A stretch of DNA of 64,000 nucleotides, taken from the NCBI GenBank assembly GCA_033807695.1, contig CM066306.1, positions 1,798,001 through 1,862,000 of the forward strand, given 5' to 3'. Made by a program: the position numbers and the translations under genes. Of the stretch, positions 9,126 to 21,626 are shown piece by piece; the stretch's first letter is position 1, and every line of letters begins with the position of its first letter. A model generated the notes under the pieces. It was given only the letters and a program-made list of their open reading frames with translations, was not told the DNA's origin and searched no databases. Source of the stretch: Daedaleopsis sinensis (lineage: Eukaryota > Basidiomycota > Agaricomycetes > Polyporales > Polyporaceae).

Positions 9126-12100
9126 TTAGCCAAATGCTGTGGAAAGCAGAGATTTCTTCTTTTTCTGCACACCCGCGCCTGCCCTCCGATCCTGCGGGAT
9201 GTGCGATGTCTTCTTCTTCCCACCTTCCCCGTCAGAGTCAGACGAGTCCCCACCGTCACTCGACTCGTCGTCATCGTCCTCCTCGCCGTGGGTGTCGCTG
9301 CCTCGCTTGAGCTTGAAGCTCCCGTCCGCTTTCGGCGTCTGCGAGAATAGCGCAGGGGAAGGGATCTGGGTCCCTGTGAAGAGCGCTTGGCTCGCGATAT
9401 CCGTCAACGTCGGGTACATGGACTGCGAAAACCATGACGCGCGTGGGCGCGATGGAACCTTGAATGTCACATCTTGCTGGGGATCATCCTCGCTGTCGGG
9501 GTGCGCGGCAGCGCCGTGGTCGTGGAACGGCGTGCTCTCCGCGTTGGGATGGAACGGCGTTATTGAGAATTGACTATCCGAGGGTAGGAACAAGGGCGCT
9601 TTCTGGGTCTTGGTTATCGGCGTGGTCGCAGGAATGATCTCATCGGTATGATCCCCGCCGACGCCGTCTTCACCGGGATGGTCGTCCTCCACGTCCGCGG
9701 CCTCTTGTATGACAGTGGTGTCGTCGTCGATGTCCTGACCCCCGTTGTTCGTATCTCGAGAGGAAGATTCTGGGCTGCTTGGCTGTAGCTCATCGACCAA
9801 AGAGGAAACATCACCGAGCGACTCAGCACGCTTCCCGGGCGCGCTTTGCGAGAGAGTGGTCCACGAGATCTTGGATACTGCGGGAGTATCCGTGACGATA
9901 CCAGAGGGTTGGGGCTCTTCAATACCCCCTGCCTCATCAACCACGTTCTCTCGCTCTTCTTCAGCAGTGGCGGCGGAACGGAGAGACCTCGTCGACACCG
10001 GTTTGGCACTGCGGCCGCGACCGCGCCCTCTCCCTCCGGTTGTCGTTCCACGCTTGACAGGCTCCTCTACCTGCACGGCCTCCTGCGCGGCCAGCTTGGC
10101 TACCTTCTCAGCCTCCTTTGCCATTTTCTCAGCCTCTTTTGCGGCCTCCTTCGCCACCTTCTCAGCCTCCTTCGCCGCCTTCTTCGCCTCCTTCTCGGCC
10201 TCTTTTGCGGCCTTCTTCTCCGCCGCGACGCGCTTGCGCTCAGCAGCCTTCTCGGCCTTCTCAGCCGCACGCTGCGCCTTTTCCTCTTCCGTCAACCTTC
10301 CACGCCGTTTCGGAGCTGACGGGGGTGGGGGAGTGGGCTCCGGTATGGACAACACGGTAGAAGCCTTGCGGGCTGTGCGCGCCGTCCGGCGGGGCCGCGT
10401 CTCGGCCTCTCCCGCCTCGTCCTGCTCTGAAGGTGCTTGGGTGGCCTCCTGGGTGTTCTCCGGCTGCGCATCCTCTCCCGCCTCTTCCCCAGATCCGGAT
10501 CCGGGCACGGCCTCGGCACCTAGGTCGGCCTGAAGTTCTATTGAGAGTTCCAAGTGGGTAGGCAGAGTCAGCTCCGAGTCGGGAAGCACGATATTGCCAA
10601 GGAGTTGCGGCAGAGGTGTCGTACCTCGACTGCGCGCTTGTGAAAGACGGCCATGCCGGTCCCTCATGCGGGACACCGTGCCGGGTGTACGCGGGAGGGC
10701 AGGCGGGGGGGTTCGCGGCGGGGTGAAGTCTTCGATAGGGTCATCCTCAAGGGAGTCATGTTGCGCTTTCGCGGGTTCCGTGCTGAAGGAACTGATGGGG
10801 TCGTCCGGATCCTCTGTATGCGGTTCGCGCGCCTCCATCTCCGCGTCAACTGCATCGTCCCCGTGCATGTCCTGGTCCCTGTCCTCGTCTTCGTCCTCGT
10901 CTTGACCTCTGTCATAGAGGAGCCGAGTGCGGGAGACAGTTGATTCCATGGGGGACTGTGTAGCCTGTTCAGCGTTCTCCTGGGCATGATCTACGCCAGC
11001 GGAAATATCTGCGCCTGCCCTGCCTTCATCGACCTGCACCGCGGCGCCCTCGCGCTCTCCTAAACCCTCCACGTCGGCCACGGAGCGGCTCTCCTGCGAG
11101 GCAAGAGGATCAACCTCAGCGATGCGCTCGACACGTCTTGCACCATCTCCGCCTGCGGCCAAACCGCGCTCGGCAGACCGTGCTTGAGACTCGCCCGACG
11201 ACTCACTAGCTAGACCCGCTTCGCGGGCGGATCTGCGCTTCCGAGTCTCCTGCTCCACGTTTTCCTTGTCGCCGTTGACTTCGTCCTCAGGGTCCTCGGG
11301 CTTTCGTTGGCTGGAGGCCACCTCCAGCTCGTTACCATCCGACTGTCCTGTAGGTTCGATTTCTGCCGACTCCTCTTGGCTGAGAACATCTTCCTCCACT
11401 AAACGCGCATCCTGCGGTACGCTGAGCTCTACCCGCCAACCGGTTCACAGGAGAGCGCTCACCTCGATGCTGTCGTTGAGATCGGGGTCCATATTGGTGG
11501 GGACGACGACGTCGTCTTCGTCAGCCTCGGCAGTATCTGGCTCTGGCTGAGGCGCCTGTTCATCGGAGGAGGAAGATGCGTCACGCGCGAACTTGCGCGA
11601 CATGCGGCGGAACGCGCGGTCGTTCTTCTCTTCCTCTTCCATGTCGACATCGTCTTCCTCCTCGTCCTCCTCGTCTGAACCCCCGCCGTCACTCGACTCC
11701 GAGGAAGAGGGAATCTGGGCGAGAATGCTCCCGCTCGGTTTCGCGGCATACAGGAGGGACTCGAGGTCGGCAGGAAGCGCATTGGTTTGGGCAGACGGGG
11801 CAGGAGGATCATCGTCCTCGTCGTCGCTAGACGAGCTCTCGTTACTGCTGCCTTCCTCTTTGCTCTCTACGGCAACCTCAGAGATCTCGGACCCGGCTGG
11901 GAGTCTGGGAGTGGAAACCGTGCGGTGTGGCAGAGGAGGCCTCCTCATCGACGTCGAGGACGATTGCAGGGGGAGATCGGGGGAAGAAGGTGGAGCCTCT
12001 CCGGCGGGGATGGCCACAGGTATCTCGATGGGAGGAGGGGCATGTGCGGGTCGGGACTTGGTTGTAGTCTTGCTTTGCTTCTGAGCTTCCTTATGGAGGC

Positions 12101-14663
12101 CGTCGAGTTCGTCAACGAGCTCCATGTCATGACCTGCCTTCTTCAGCTGTTTAATTCGTCTGCGTATTGAAGCAGGACCCTTCAGGACTACTGGGCATTG
12201 GGAATGAGAATGCGACGTTGCCTCTTCGCATATGGGGCAAGCGATGACGGGGGGTGACACCTCAGGGAGCTCTTCTCTGTTCGGCTGATCAGTAGAAGGG
12301 GATTGGGGCTCGTCTGCAGGAACCCATGCCTGATGCAATTTCGACTTGCCAACGTCGCGTTTGCGAACCGGCACAGTGGGCTCCGCTAAAATCTCCGGAA
12401 CCTTTGGAGCAATAACGTTCGTAGCCGCAGCGGAACTGATGGATAAAGAATTGCTTGCCGAGGGACCTCGGGCTAAGACGGCCTGGTATGCTGCTTGGAC
12501 TGCGGCTGCCATGGATGCAGAATCTGAGAAATGACCCACGAGTTAGTCTTATTATATCTGTTAGTAAGCGGGAGGAAGCTCGACCTAGCGAAGGTTTAGA
12601 GGGTGCACTCTTCCGGCGGTCCCGCTTCGGTTTCTGTGCCGAAGTCAAAGTCGCTGAGTCGTGTTCAATTGACACATCTGCGCGTGGCCCCCGAGCAGAT
12701 TGTGATGATGTGACATCTGGATGCGAAATCAGAACATGTCTCTTACAAGAAGGGCATTGTAGTAGTCACCGATATGTACTGAGCCGGAAGGAGAGGTTTC
12801 TGCTTGCAATGCTTTCTTGCCTTTAGACCTCTTGCCTACGAGATGATGAGAAACCCTAGGTGTCACACGCTCATGATATGTTGAGCATACCAGTGACATT
12901 GATGCTTGTCGTATCATCTGCTGTTGAAGGGCCGGATGGAGATTCCACTTCATTCGATGATTAGTGATATCGCCCTGAACGTAAATTTGAGCAACGTACC
13001 CGGAGTGTCGGTTCCGACCATTAGTGTCTTCTTTGCCAGCGACTTCGGCTTCTTGTCTTTCTTTGAACCGTTCGTAAGCTCGTTGACCTGTACGTTCTGT
13101 ACTGAGGTACTGCTAGGTTCCACTTCAATCGCAACAACTGTTTCGAGCGGTTTCCCCTTCTTCCTGGATGCTGAGATACACGATAATGAGTGAATGAACC
13201 CCAGGAAGGAACAACGGGCGTACTAGAAGCTGACGCAAACTGTTCTAGAGGTTCTAGACGAAACAAATAAATGTAAGCAGAAAGACATTGCCACCGAAGC
13301 GATTAAGATCACCTGGCATATCGTCCTTCGCCCCTTCAGTGTGCGTCGAGATCTTGGACCGTTGCGCACTATCAATGGCATCGGTGGAAACGAATTCTGT
13401 GTTCTTCACTTTCTTCGAGAGCTTCCTGTCGGAGCTAACAGAGGCTGGAATCTCCTCAGGACGACCTTGATGAGACCGCTCTGCCGCCAAATCAATATTG
13501 ATCTTAGTCTTGCGTTTCTTGTTAGCCTTGACGACCGTATGAGACTCAGCATCGTCGTTCACCGACGAGTGTGTCTCTACTGTCGTTGGCTTGACTTTCT
13601 GCTTCTTCGAAGACAATGAAGGTAGCGGAGGTGGGGGCAAGGAAGAGGAGACGGTAACACTGGTGGGGAGAGAGGACTGATCCAACACATCTCCCGGAGA
13701 TCCACGACGTTTACGCTTAGAACCTCTAGGTAATGCTCCAGACTGATTGGCACTTGACTCTCCTTCACGACGCGAAGAGGAAGGAGCAGACATAGATAGA
13801 ACTGGAACTATCCCTCCCTGATGTTGCGAAGGGGGCGCCACGTCTGTGCTAGGCCGTTTATGTGGGAGTAAAGCTACGGGGGGGGAAGTCGTCAGCTTCC
13901 ACTACGCGCAGCATATTAGGGTTTCATAGCATACTAGAAACTGGATGTGTTGAAGACCCAACTCGAGGACCATCCTTACGTTTCCGCTTCTTCTTGGGAA
14001 CTCCTTGAACATCCAACGTGGAATGGTTAGATGGGTCATCAGAAGCTGACTCTGTATTTAAAGGACCGGTAGGAGGAGGTACAGGTCCGGACGACTGTGC
14101 GTTTGGACTAGATCCCAGGAGGGGTCTCTTGCCACGCTTCCTGAAAACTGTCTGCATGGACTAGTCAGTATAATTGTGTGCCGCCGTCATTTAGAGACTC
14201 ACGGGGGTGGCAGACTGGACACTAGCGCTGGAATCTCGGGACAGTATGGTCGGGACACGACCACCGACTATGACGGATACGTCGAGGGAGGCAACATGTT
14301 TTGCGAGATGGCGGAATGCTTCGAAATCGTCGTCTGTGCAAGATCATCCATAACGAAACACTACCTCAAACAAGAACAGCAAAGCGCACCGTCGTCCAAC
14401 TCGATGAGTTTTCCCTCATGTAGTCTCGCCAAGCGAATGGACGCGTCGTCAGCGAGTGCGAGTTTCTGGCGCACCAGAGCCTTCGTGTCTTCAAATGACT
14501 GCCCTGTAGATTTCCATGACATTTGAATGCCGAGATCTCACGAATGGCGGACGCGGGGCGGATAGCTGAACGTACCCTTGTAAAGCCGCGCGAACGTCCT
14601 GTGAGGAGCATAGAATGTAACAAGCGTCCCTTCGTCGTCCCGCTTCCGTTTAAGAGCCTCCAT
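9126..14663 (-). CDS. Large low-complexity protein with ubiquitin-like N-terminus and zinc-knuckle-like motif
   Basis: Twelve exons rebuilt from continuous frame: 14663-14576, 14503-14390, 14333-14203, 14151-13935, 13873-13313, 13253-13224, 13170-13000, 12947-12891, 12835-12770, 12716-12585, 12523-11463 and 11411-9126 (1,637 residues). Residues 12-85 read as a beta-grasp fold: strand (GTLVTFYAP), helix (SFEDTKALVRQKLALA), strand (ASIRLARLHEGKLIEL) and a closing strand (LDVSVIVGG). Basic patches follow (KKKRKRKDGPR, SKRKRRGS), which are likely nuclear signals. Around 618-632 is CPICEEATSHSHSQCPVV, a C-x2-C-H-C zinc-knuckle-like motif. The last 760 residues hold acidic Ser runs, a GRGRGRGR AT-hook-like patch and a long Lys-Ala-Glu helix. 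I do not recognise the protein. A nuclear scaffold is a guess. Exons 6-10 are short and the least certain. Confidence 0.6.
10085..10275 (-). repeat. Degenerate KEAEK-type coding repeat
   Basis: About 190 bp of near-repeats of a 12-24-bp unit coding (K/A)(K/E)EAEK(V/A/M)AK, a single long charged helix inside the 1,637-residue protein. The opposite strand is also open here, for compositional reasons. Confidence 0.7.
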
Positions 14664-14856
14664 GCCGTCGAAGGGAGGAGGAAGGAGGCAGGAGCAGGGC
14701 TGGGCACCGTCCGAGAGCAAAGGGGTCCTTGTCCGTCGATCGCGTGCAAGGATTTTGAGAAGTACAAGCGCTCATGCACATGGGTCCGGCTGCCGCTGCG
14801 TCCTCCGAAGCACTCGCGTCAACAAACACAAACACCTCCTCCGACACACCTCCATC

Positions 14857-15224
14857 ATGGCCGGTCATTCAGGTATGGATGTGTGTGGGACCTCCTTATC
14901 GACCTCTGCTGACGACGGCTGGCTCTCCAGGTCCCGGGTTCCACCCGCATCTCCCCGGCTTCAAGCACAGGTTCCTTGCCACGACGCTGGGCGCGACTAT
15001 GTGGTTCTTCATCTTCTACCGAGCACGGTGTGTCTAAGCCTACATTTCTCCTCTGTATTCGCTCATAAAGACCCGCAGAAAGGATGGTGCGAAGCTCTTG
15101 GTGCGTCTCTACTTGCGAATAGATGCATGGTCACTCAATCCGTGCACAGGGTCTCAAACACCCATGGGATGGGCATGAACATGATCACCACGGACATGAA
15201 GCCGGTCATTCAGAACATCATTGA
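14857..15224 (+). CDS. NDUFB2: NADH:ubiquinone oxidoreductase subunit NDUFB2 (AGGG) homologue
   Basis: Four small exons, 14857-14872, 14931-15027, 15079-15100 and 15150-15224, give 69 residues. The core TMWFFIFYRARKDGAKLLG, followed by HPWDGHEHDHH, matches the conserved NDUFB2 pattern MWFxxFYRAxxDGxxxLGxxHPWEGH seen in plants and animals. The protein is a single-span accessory subunit of the distal membrane arm of mitochondrial complex I. The His-rich tail is also typical. The first exon is 16 nt, so simple ORF scans miss this gene. It diverges from the large gene on its left (about 190 bp apart). A second complex I subunit lies at 39.0-39.6 kb. Confidence 0.85.
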
Positions 15225-15838
15225 ACGGAGGACTCTTCATGGAGGAATTGTAGACTTTTTTGCTGGTGTGATCCCTGCGCTCGCTGTCAGAATGACGACT
15301 GTGACTATGAGATTTCTATGGTGCGTGCACTATCTCTGCTTGAAAAGCATATCGTTGGGATGGACGACTCCGCGATCAGCGACATCACGGATCCTCGAGC
15401 AAGCATCCTATGCATATGCCCGTATCACCCATATGCAGACAAGCCCCGCGGACAGTCAGATTTCAGACTCCATCCTACGCTGTTAAGTATAACTTGAGCG
15501 GCAGACCACAGTGAAACGAGCCAGGGATGCTAGTGACATTCCATATCGTGCGGTGGCGGCTGATACTATGGCTCATCCAGCAGCAAGCCATCAGCCAGTG
15601 CAATACCTTCCAACTCTCTGCAGGCAAGTAAACGATTTACCTAATGTACATGCAATTACGTATGGATGAGTGTCACTAGTGTCAGAAGTAGCACAGGAAA
15701 CGAAGATGGTGAGCATAAGTAGAGCAATAAAACGCGATAGTGGTGTTGTAAAGAGCGACATTATAGGTGAGGAGATATTCCGCAATTGCAGTTGGAAATG
15801 TTGAATAGGATCGTGAAGGGTCATGCATCATGCGGAAT
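15225..15838. other. Convergent intergenic region (NDUFB2 / G alpha)
   Basis: 3' flanks of two convergent genes. No coding exon or RNA gene recognised. Confidence 0.4.
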
Positions 15839-17805
15839 CTATAATAGTGTTGTGTTCTGGAGCATCGACAGCATGATACAATCTTGGACTGGCACAGACA
15901 TGTCATCAGCAACGCGTAGAACACAAGTCATTGTAACTTACCACTAGCCAGCACAGCGGCCATGACTTTCGTATCCTGCACGACTCCTCAGTACTCAGTA
16001 TCAGCAATACTGCAGTCAACTGAACACGTACAATCGCGCAAGTGACGTGGGTATGCAGTTGTCGTTTCTTCGGAGAACACATCCGGTGCGTAATAACGAG
16101 CTGCTCCCTGAGGACTGTGGGGCTGGTAGTAAGTGGCATTCGTGGCTGGATATGACCCGACTGAGCCACGCACACTGTACAACATGCTCGACTTTGTTCA
16201 CGCCCTTGTAACATGTTACGTAGTCCGAGAAGGTGATGCCCGACTTGAGCTTTGCATGTAGAAGATCGGCCTTATTGAGCAGGAGTATGAAGGTTGCGTT
16301 CGCGAGCAGTTTGCTCTTGCAGATCTTCTCCCATAGCTCTATGGAGTCATGCTACAACGGTTCTATGTTGAGTCACACTACGGCAAGCGGGACTCCGTAT
16401 AGAACTCACCAGTCGGTTGACCGTGCTGTCCTCAGACAACCATTGATTGAAACCGCTAACCGGGCAGAGGAATATCACGGCGTTGACTGAGCCTTCGTCA
16501 GCAATATGCTATAAAAGAAAAGAAACGTTCGCATACCATCGTCGAAATAAGAGGCCCATGCCGCTGTGATAGAAGGTGTATGAGTTGTGTAGAGCTACGG
16601 TGAAGTATTCGCTAGCTTACCTCGCTGGTTGCGAGACCCGCCGACATCATAGAATATCCAGTCCGTGCCTCTCTCCACTCCTGCGAGCCCACATCAGTCA
16701 CATGGATGCAGGCAAATTTCGGACGTAACTCACCGTTCTCCAAGGTGAAGCGGTACTCTTCTACGCCCAGAGTACGCAGACGGGCACGCAGAACATCCTC
16801 TGAAGAAGTCTAAGTGCGAATATGCAAACGGACCGGCAGTGACGACAAACCTGTTGTTGGAATATACTTCATATCGGCGACCCGCGCCGCGTGATCGAGA
16901 AAGCTGCGAGCACTGTGAGCAGGAAGGGCGACTAAAATAAGGGGAAGACACCGCACTATCGAGCATGGTGGTGCAAATCGACACCTTCTTCTTCCAAGGC
17001 ACCCACGCCGTGACTCTTCCACAAAGCCACCATGTCGTCCTTGCACGCATCCATGATTCGCCGCGCATCGTCCAGCTCGTTCATCGTTGTCGGCGGCCGA
17101 GCCTGCGAGCCGCGTCTCCGCTTCATAAGGTTCTTCCATCCCGAACCACCGCGGATCGATACTTCGGGAGCGGGGTTGGCGCGCCATGTCGGTTTTGCCG
17201 CAACGGGGGAAGTTGGAGTGGACACAGTATCGACGGAAAGAGCGCGGGAGAGGATGATCTCGACCTGCTTGAGCGGTGAAAGCCGCATCTGGAGCACACG
17301 AAGCGTAGAGTCGGGTTTGCCGCTGGTTGGGCTAGTCGTGAAGAGGACATGGAGGACATAGTTCACGAAGCGCGCGAGGTTGAGATGGATGACTGTACGC
17401 CACGCCTCGATTTCCGCGTGGAAAGTGTTCGGACAGAGGAATATCTGGAAGTTCTTGATCAAAGTAGATTTGCCGGACTCAGCTTGACCTTTGGGATATC
17501 GGTCAGTCAGGCATTCGTCCGAGAGTGGTGTTGACATGGTGGCGCGTAAGTGACGTGGGGAACGGGTTTGACGTACCTAGTAGGAGGACTTTGGTCTGCG
17601 GCTTGCGCTTTCGCAGCTCCTGACGTTCGGTTTCGAGCGCGCGGTCGATATCATCGCTGGCATGGCATAGTAAGAAGCATCGAGCAGATATCTCAGCGCA
17701 AACGTACCTAATTTTCTTCGCCTCTCGCTCGGCTGCTAGACGCGTAGCCTTGTCATGGTCGTTCTCGTCCGTCGGTGGGGCGGGTGGCCAAGCGGCGGAG
17801 GACAT
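15839..17805 (-). CDS. Atypical heterotrimeric G-protein alpha subunit
   Basis: Twelve exons: 17805-17708, 17656-17577, 17488-16985, 16931-16851, 16799-16734, 16680-16621, 16563-16537, 16486-16410, 16351-16174, 16114-16032, 15975-15942 and 15888-15839 (445 residues). G1 is GQAESGKST (60-68). Switch I is EDVLRARLRTLGV, with Arg at 261. Switch II is DVGGSRNQR (288-296). G4 is NKAD (357-360) and G5 is TCAID. The C-terminus is QDCIMLSMLQNTTLL. Two things are odd. The Switch II Gln that drives GTP hydrolysis is replaced by Ser292, and the N-terminus (MSSAAWPP) lacks the myristoylated Gly2. The helical domain carries roughly 65 extra residues, rich in Ser/Pro/Arg, between the P-loop and Switch I. 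Agaricomycetes have many divergent G alpha paralogues, and this is one. The exon 9/10 junction has two options; I chose the GTGCGT donor. Confidence 0.88.
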
Positions 17806-20800
17806 TACAGGGGCAGAATGTTGCGTGAGGAATTAAAGGTGGCACTACGGAGAGGGGTGGCCGGCAGGTCGCCAGCAGAGAGTTGGAGGAGATACAGGAG
17901 GAAGGGAAACAAAACCAGGCGGGGATGGGGTGGTATGAATAGAAGGCCAACACTTGGTCCGAGCGGGTAACGAGGGGAGAAGGCTGTCCTATTCAGGGTC
18001 GGGAATGGTCGGGGGCCTCAAACCGCAGGTTTGGAGAGGTTTGGTAACCGAAGGGACATCTTGTATGAATCTCGGTGGCGTTACACGGCGCGGGCAACGC
18101 TGGGCAACGCGAGCTTGCTTACCGTAAACGAGGTAACGTTATGTACTTACCCGCTCCTCGTCGCGCAGTTACCATACACATTTGTCCTTATTGGGGTGAC
18201 GAACTTGATGCGCCTCGAGTCCTTACCCGATACGCGATTTCGTCCCTGTAAGTTCGCCGAGAGCGCGTAGTACTTACTCGATCAGACTCGATCATCCATT
18301 TTTGACCCGCTTGCCGTCGGTACGAAAGTATGGACTTCAAAACGATACTAAGTAGTACTTGTTTTGAAGTGAAAGACAGGTGTCCAGACCAATATTAACC
18401 GAATACTTACTCACACTCAGATAAACTTCGCGGTCACGTACGTACATCTGGTACCAGTGGTGAGACTCGCGGAATGTACAGGAAATTTAGAATCACGGAC
18501 CAAATCGATATTTTCTCGGATAGCCGATATCGTCATGTTCACGAGACGCGAGCGTTCAGGCTTGTTCAGGCTGTTCCTACGCCACCCGAAACCGCCTTCA
18601 AGGCACGACTCTCATCCCGTGTCCATGTGAGCGCTTGAGCAGCTGTGACCATGCTGCTGCTTGTCAAAGTCTTGTCAACCGGCGGTATGCATAGGATAAG
18701 CAATCTTGATTCTTTATGACGAACCGCGATTTTTGCCCTCCGCGGACTCTTCAGGCCCCTGTACGGCATACAGTAGCATACGGTACACATTCTCTGAGGA
18801 GAACGCTACTGTCGCCGTGGGCAGTTGGTGGCGCGTCCTAATAGTAAGTAAACACAGCCGCCGGCCGTCGGTCAGGAGCGTCGAGTGGGTAGAACTTACA
18901 TGTGTATCTGTTACAGGCACTCTTCTGCGTGACCTCCCGCTTGCTGATGCGGCCGTTGACCTGGTTCGGCAACTCCGGAATGTGGGTCAATATCTATCTC
19001 TGGCTAGGAGAGTTGGGCAGCCATGGCCCATAGCCAGAATGCTCAGGACGAATTTTCACAACGTCTCCCGCTCGATACTTGTTCAAGTTTGTGGCCTGAG
19101 ATTTTAGACTTAGTTGTGAGATTCTGAGCCGAGTAGCCTACTTACCTGTACATGAGACCTTGTTGAAACGCAGAATTAGACAGAACACCCGCGATTGGAT
19201 CAATCGCGCAGTCTTAGGAACCGATATTGAAATCTATAGTACTTACTTGTGAGTACTTATTAGAATCCGCGATGGCAGGTCGTCGCCAAACCTACGCGAC
19301 TCTCAATCCACTGTACAGCAGTGTACAGCCTGTCCTCAATCGTCGGTCCCGTCCTTGCCCTTTCTGGGCTGCGAGGGCCTTGATGCTCCTTGATTGCCTC
19401 CGCTTGGAAACATTGACAAGATTGTGGCGCGGGTTCCATGCCTGACGATGAGACCATTTGGCATTAATGCAGACTATGCAGGCGGTTATCGATAGGAAAG
19501 ACCAACCCGTGAACTCACTACATGATGCAGTAACTCAAAGCGTTGACACGGAAGAAATGGTTCGTTGACGACTCGTTTCACCGCATCTGTCATTTTCTCC
19601 GGATCCCCGATGTCTGCGGGCCTGCGGGTTGAATTCTGGTGACTCTGAGACGAATAATTGACGACGGGGAATACGCGTGCGCATGTGCGGGAGGTATGTC
19701 ACTCAATCGGTTTGAGGATCCCTTCGATGTTTGCGCCAACACTTCCAGGTGCGCACCATCCGCAGTGCACGGATCAGCGTGGCGCATTGCTACGTCAATT
19801 GTCAGTAGCTGCCAGTAGTAAGTTTAACAGAGACGTACCGCGTGCTTCTGACTCTTCAGAACTGTTCTACTAACGGCTATTGGAAAGGTGAAGAGCTCCT
19901 ATTGGGAATCGTCATTCGACTTTCCTAACCTCTAGAGCATATTTGACTAATTTCGGCCTTTGTCCACGTACTCTCAGTCCTGTCCATGAACAGCTGTAGT
20001 TTAACGGGTCCGATAGATGTCATTTCCTGAGTGATACATCAGTTGTCAGAATTAGCTGCTGCCAAAATTATGGCCTACCTTGCTATGAGAGTGGGCTGAT
20101 CACTAGTCTCGTACCGGTACCACTGGCAGAACCCTCGAGCGAGCTCGAGCGCGCTGATCGCAGAATGTAGCAGGATATACATGCCTGACAAGGGTGTGCT
20201 GAGTTTGAATTTCCTCTGATTGTGAGCTAGAAAGACTGTATAGTCGTCAGATGTGGCAGTCGAAGCGCGTTATAAGGTGAAAGCAAACAAAGTTGAGCAG
20301 TATTGATTTGCTATACTAGTGGAGAGTAACCTCCGAATAATTCACAGTCAAGACGGCAGCGACCATCTTAATTGGACACGTCCAGTCTTCGACCTTGACG
20401 ACACACTCAGTGCATATGTCCTCAGCGTATGTCAATGACAACTAGTCACTCCGAAAACTTGAGATCAGTACTATAGTTTTTGGCGGGCCTCAACGGTAAG
20501 CATACACTTCTATCTCGTCTTCTCAGAGAGTCAGTATTAGAGCGTGCGGTGATTTGACATAATTCATGCTTACCTGGTTGTAACTACTTAACAAAGTTTG
20601 TTCGAGTGGAATCGCGACACAGTCGCGGTCGACAGAGTCTTTATTAGTGACGACGTACTCTGAGAAGCGCTCAGAATGAGAAGACTTTCCGTATTTGGCA
20701 AGTTTGGCAGCGTCTCGGCCAATACCGAGCGCTAGGCGCAGAGGTGAGGATCGACCTCTCGCTGCTGTCGCACACAACACAGGCCGTCAAGACTATCGGT

Positions 20801-20990
20801 GAGTACATGCTGCTGCTCGTTTGCTCGCTAGGACCCGGTACATGCACGGAGACGTAGCTGGAGGAAGCTTGGAGGGACCAGGGAAGGAATCTGGGCTGGA
20901 TGGGATCGCTCAACTCTGGATGGACCTCTGTGAGTGCAACTTTTACTGACCAATTACTCCTGCCTGCAGGTCACTTCACCGTCGCCCACC
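17806..20990. other. Gene-poor 3.2 kb region
   Basis: Open frames are short, unlinked by plausible splicing and without recognisable motifs. No terminal repeats, transposase, tRNA or rRNA seen. GTACTTAC-type words recur (18143, 18270, 18403 variant, 19239, 19253 variant); these read GTAAGTAC, a consensus splice donor, on the minus strand. It may hold the RPS18 promoter at its right end and possibly an untranslated transcript. Confidence 0.5.
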
Positions 20991-21626
20991 ATGTCTCTCG
21001 TCGTGCCTGAAGCCCACCAACAATTCCAGGTTCGTATGGGCTCGCATACCCCGCAAGATACCTGAGGTACTGACCAAGAGACAGCACATTCTGCGTCTCC
21101 TCAACACTAACGTTGATGGCAAGCGCAAGATCATGTATGCCCTGACCGAGATCAAGGGTGTCGGTCGTCGTTACGCCAACCTTGTCTGCAAAAAGGCCGA
21201 TGTCGACCTCAACAAGCGGTATGCTCCATCTGTCTCTAGTGATAGTGCACTGTTCATTCTTATTCACTGTTCTCAGCGCCGGCGAGCTCAACTCGGATGA
21301 ACTCGAGCGTATCGTTACTATCATCCAAAACCCGACGCAGTTCAAGATTCCGACATGGTTCCTGAACAGGCAGCGGGACATTGTTGACGGCAAGAACCTG
21401 CAGATCTTGTCAAACGGTGTCGACTCGAAGCTCCGTGACGACTTGGAGAGGCTGAAGAAGATTCGTGCGCACCGTGGTCTCCGGCACTTCTGGGGCCTCC
21501 GTGTCAGGGGTCAACACACCAAGACGACTGGTTCGTGGGTCTTTGTTTATTCCATTAGTCCCTACGTAAACATACTTTACAGGTCGTCGGGGCAAGACCG
21601 TCGGTGTGTCGAAGAAGCGCGGCTAG
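20991..21626 (+). CDS. RPS18: 40S ribosomal protein S18 (uS13)
   Basis: Exons 20991-21029, 21085-21218, 21277-21530 and 21583-21626 give 156 residues, the normal length. Matches along the whole protein include [70 protein letters not shown] and the C-terminal [12 protein letters not shown]. It sits in the head of the small subunit and contacts tRNA and the central bridge to the large subunit. A likely leader intron (donor about 20932, acceptor 20970) precedes the ATG, as is common for fungal ribosomal protein genes. Confidence 0.97.

Noticed and set aside
9745..10533. Long plus-strand frame (262 codons) rich in Ser/Phe
   Set aside because: It is the antisense of the KEAEK helix of the minus-strand gene; the openness comes from repeat composition.
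16141..16180. Alternative G alpha splice (donor GTGTGC at 16175, acceptor CTACCAG)
   Set aside because: Keeps frame but has a weaker donor and a poorer fit to family sequence (VVHPTVLR versus VVQFLREQ); kept only as an alternative.
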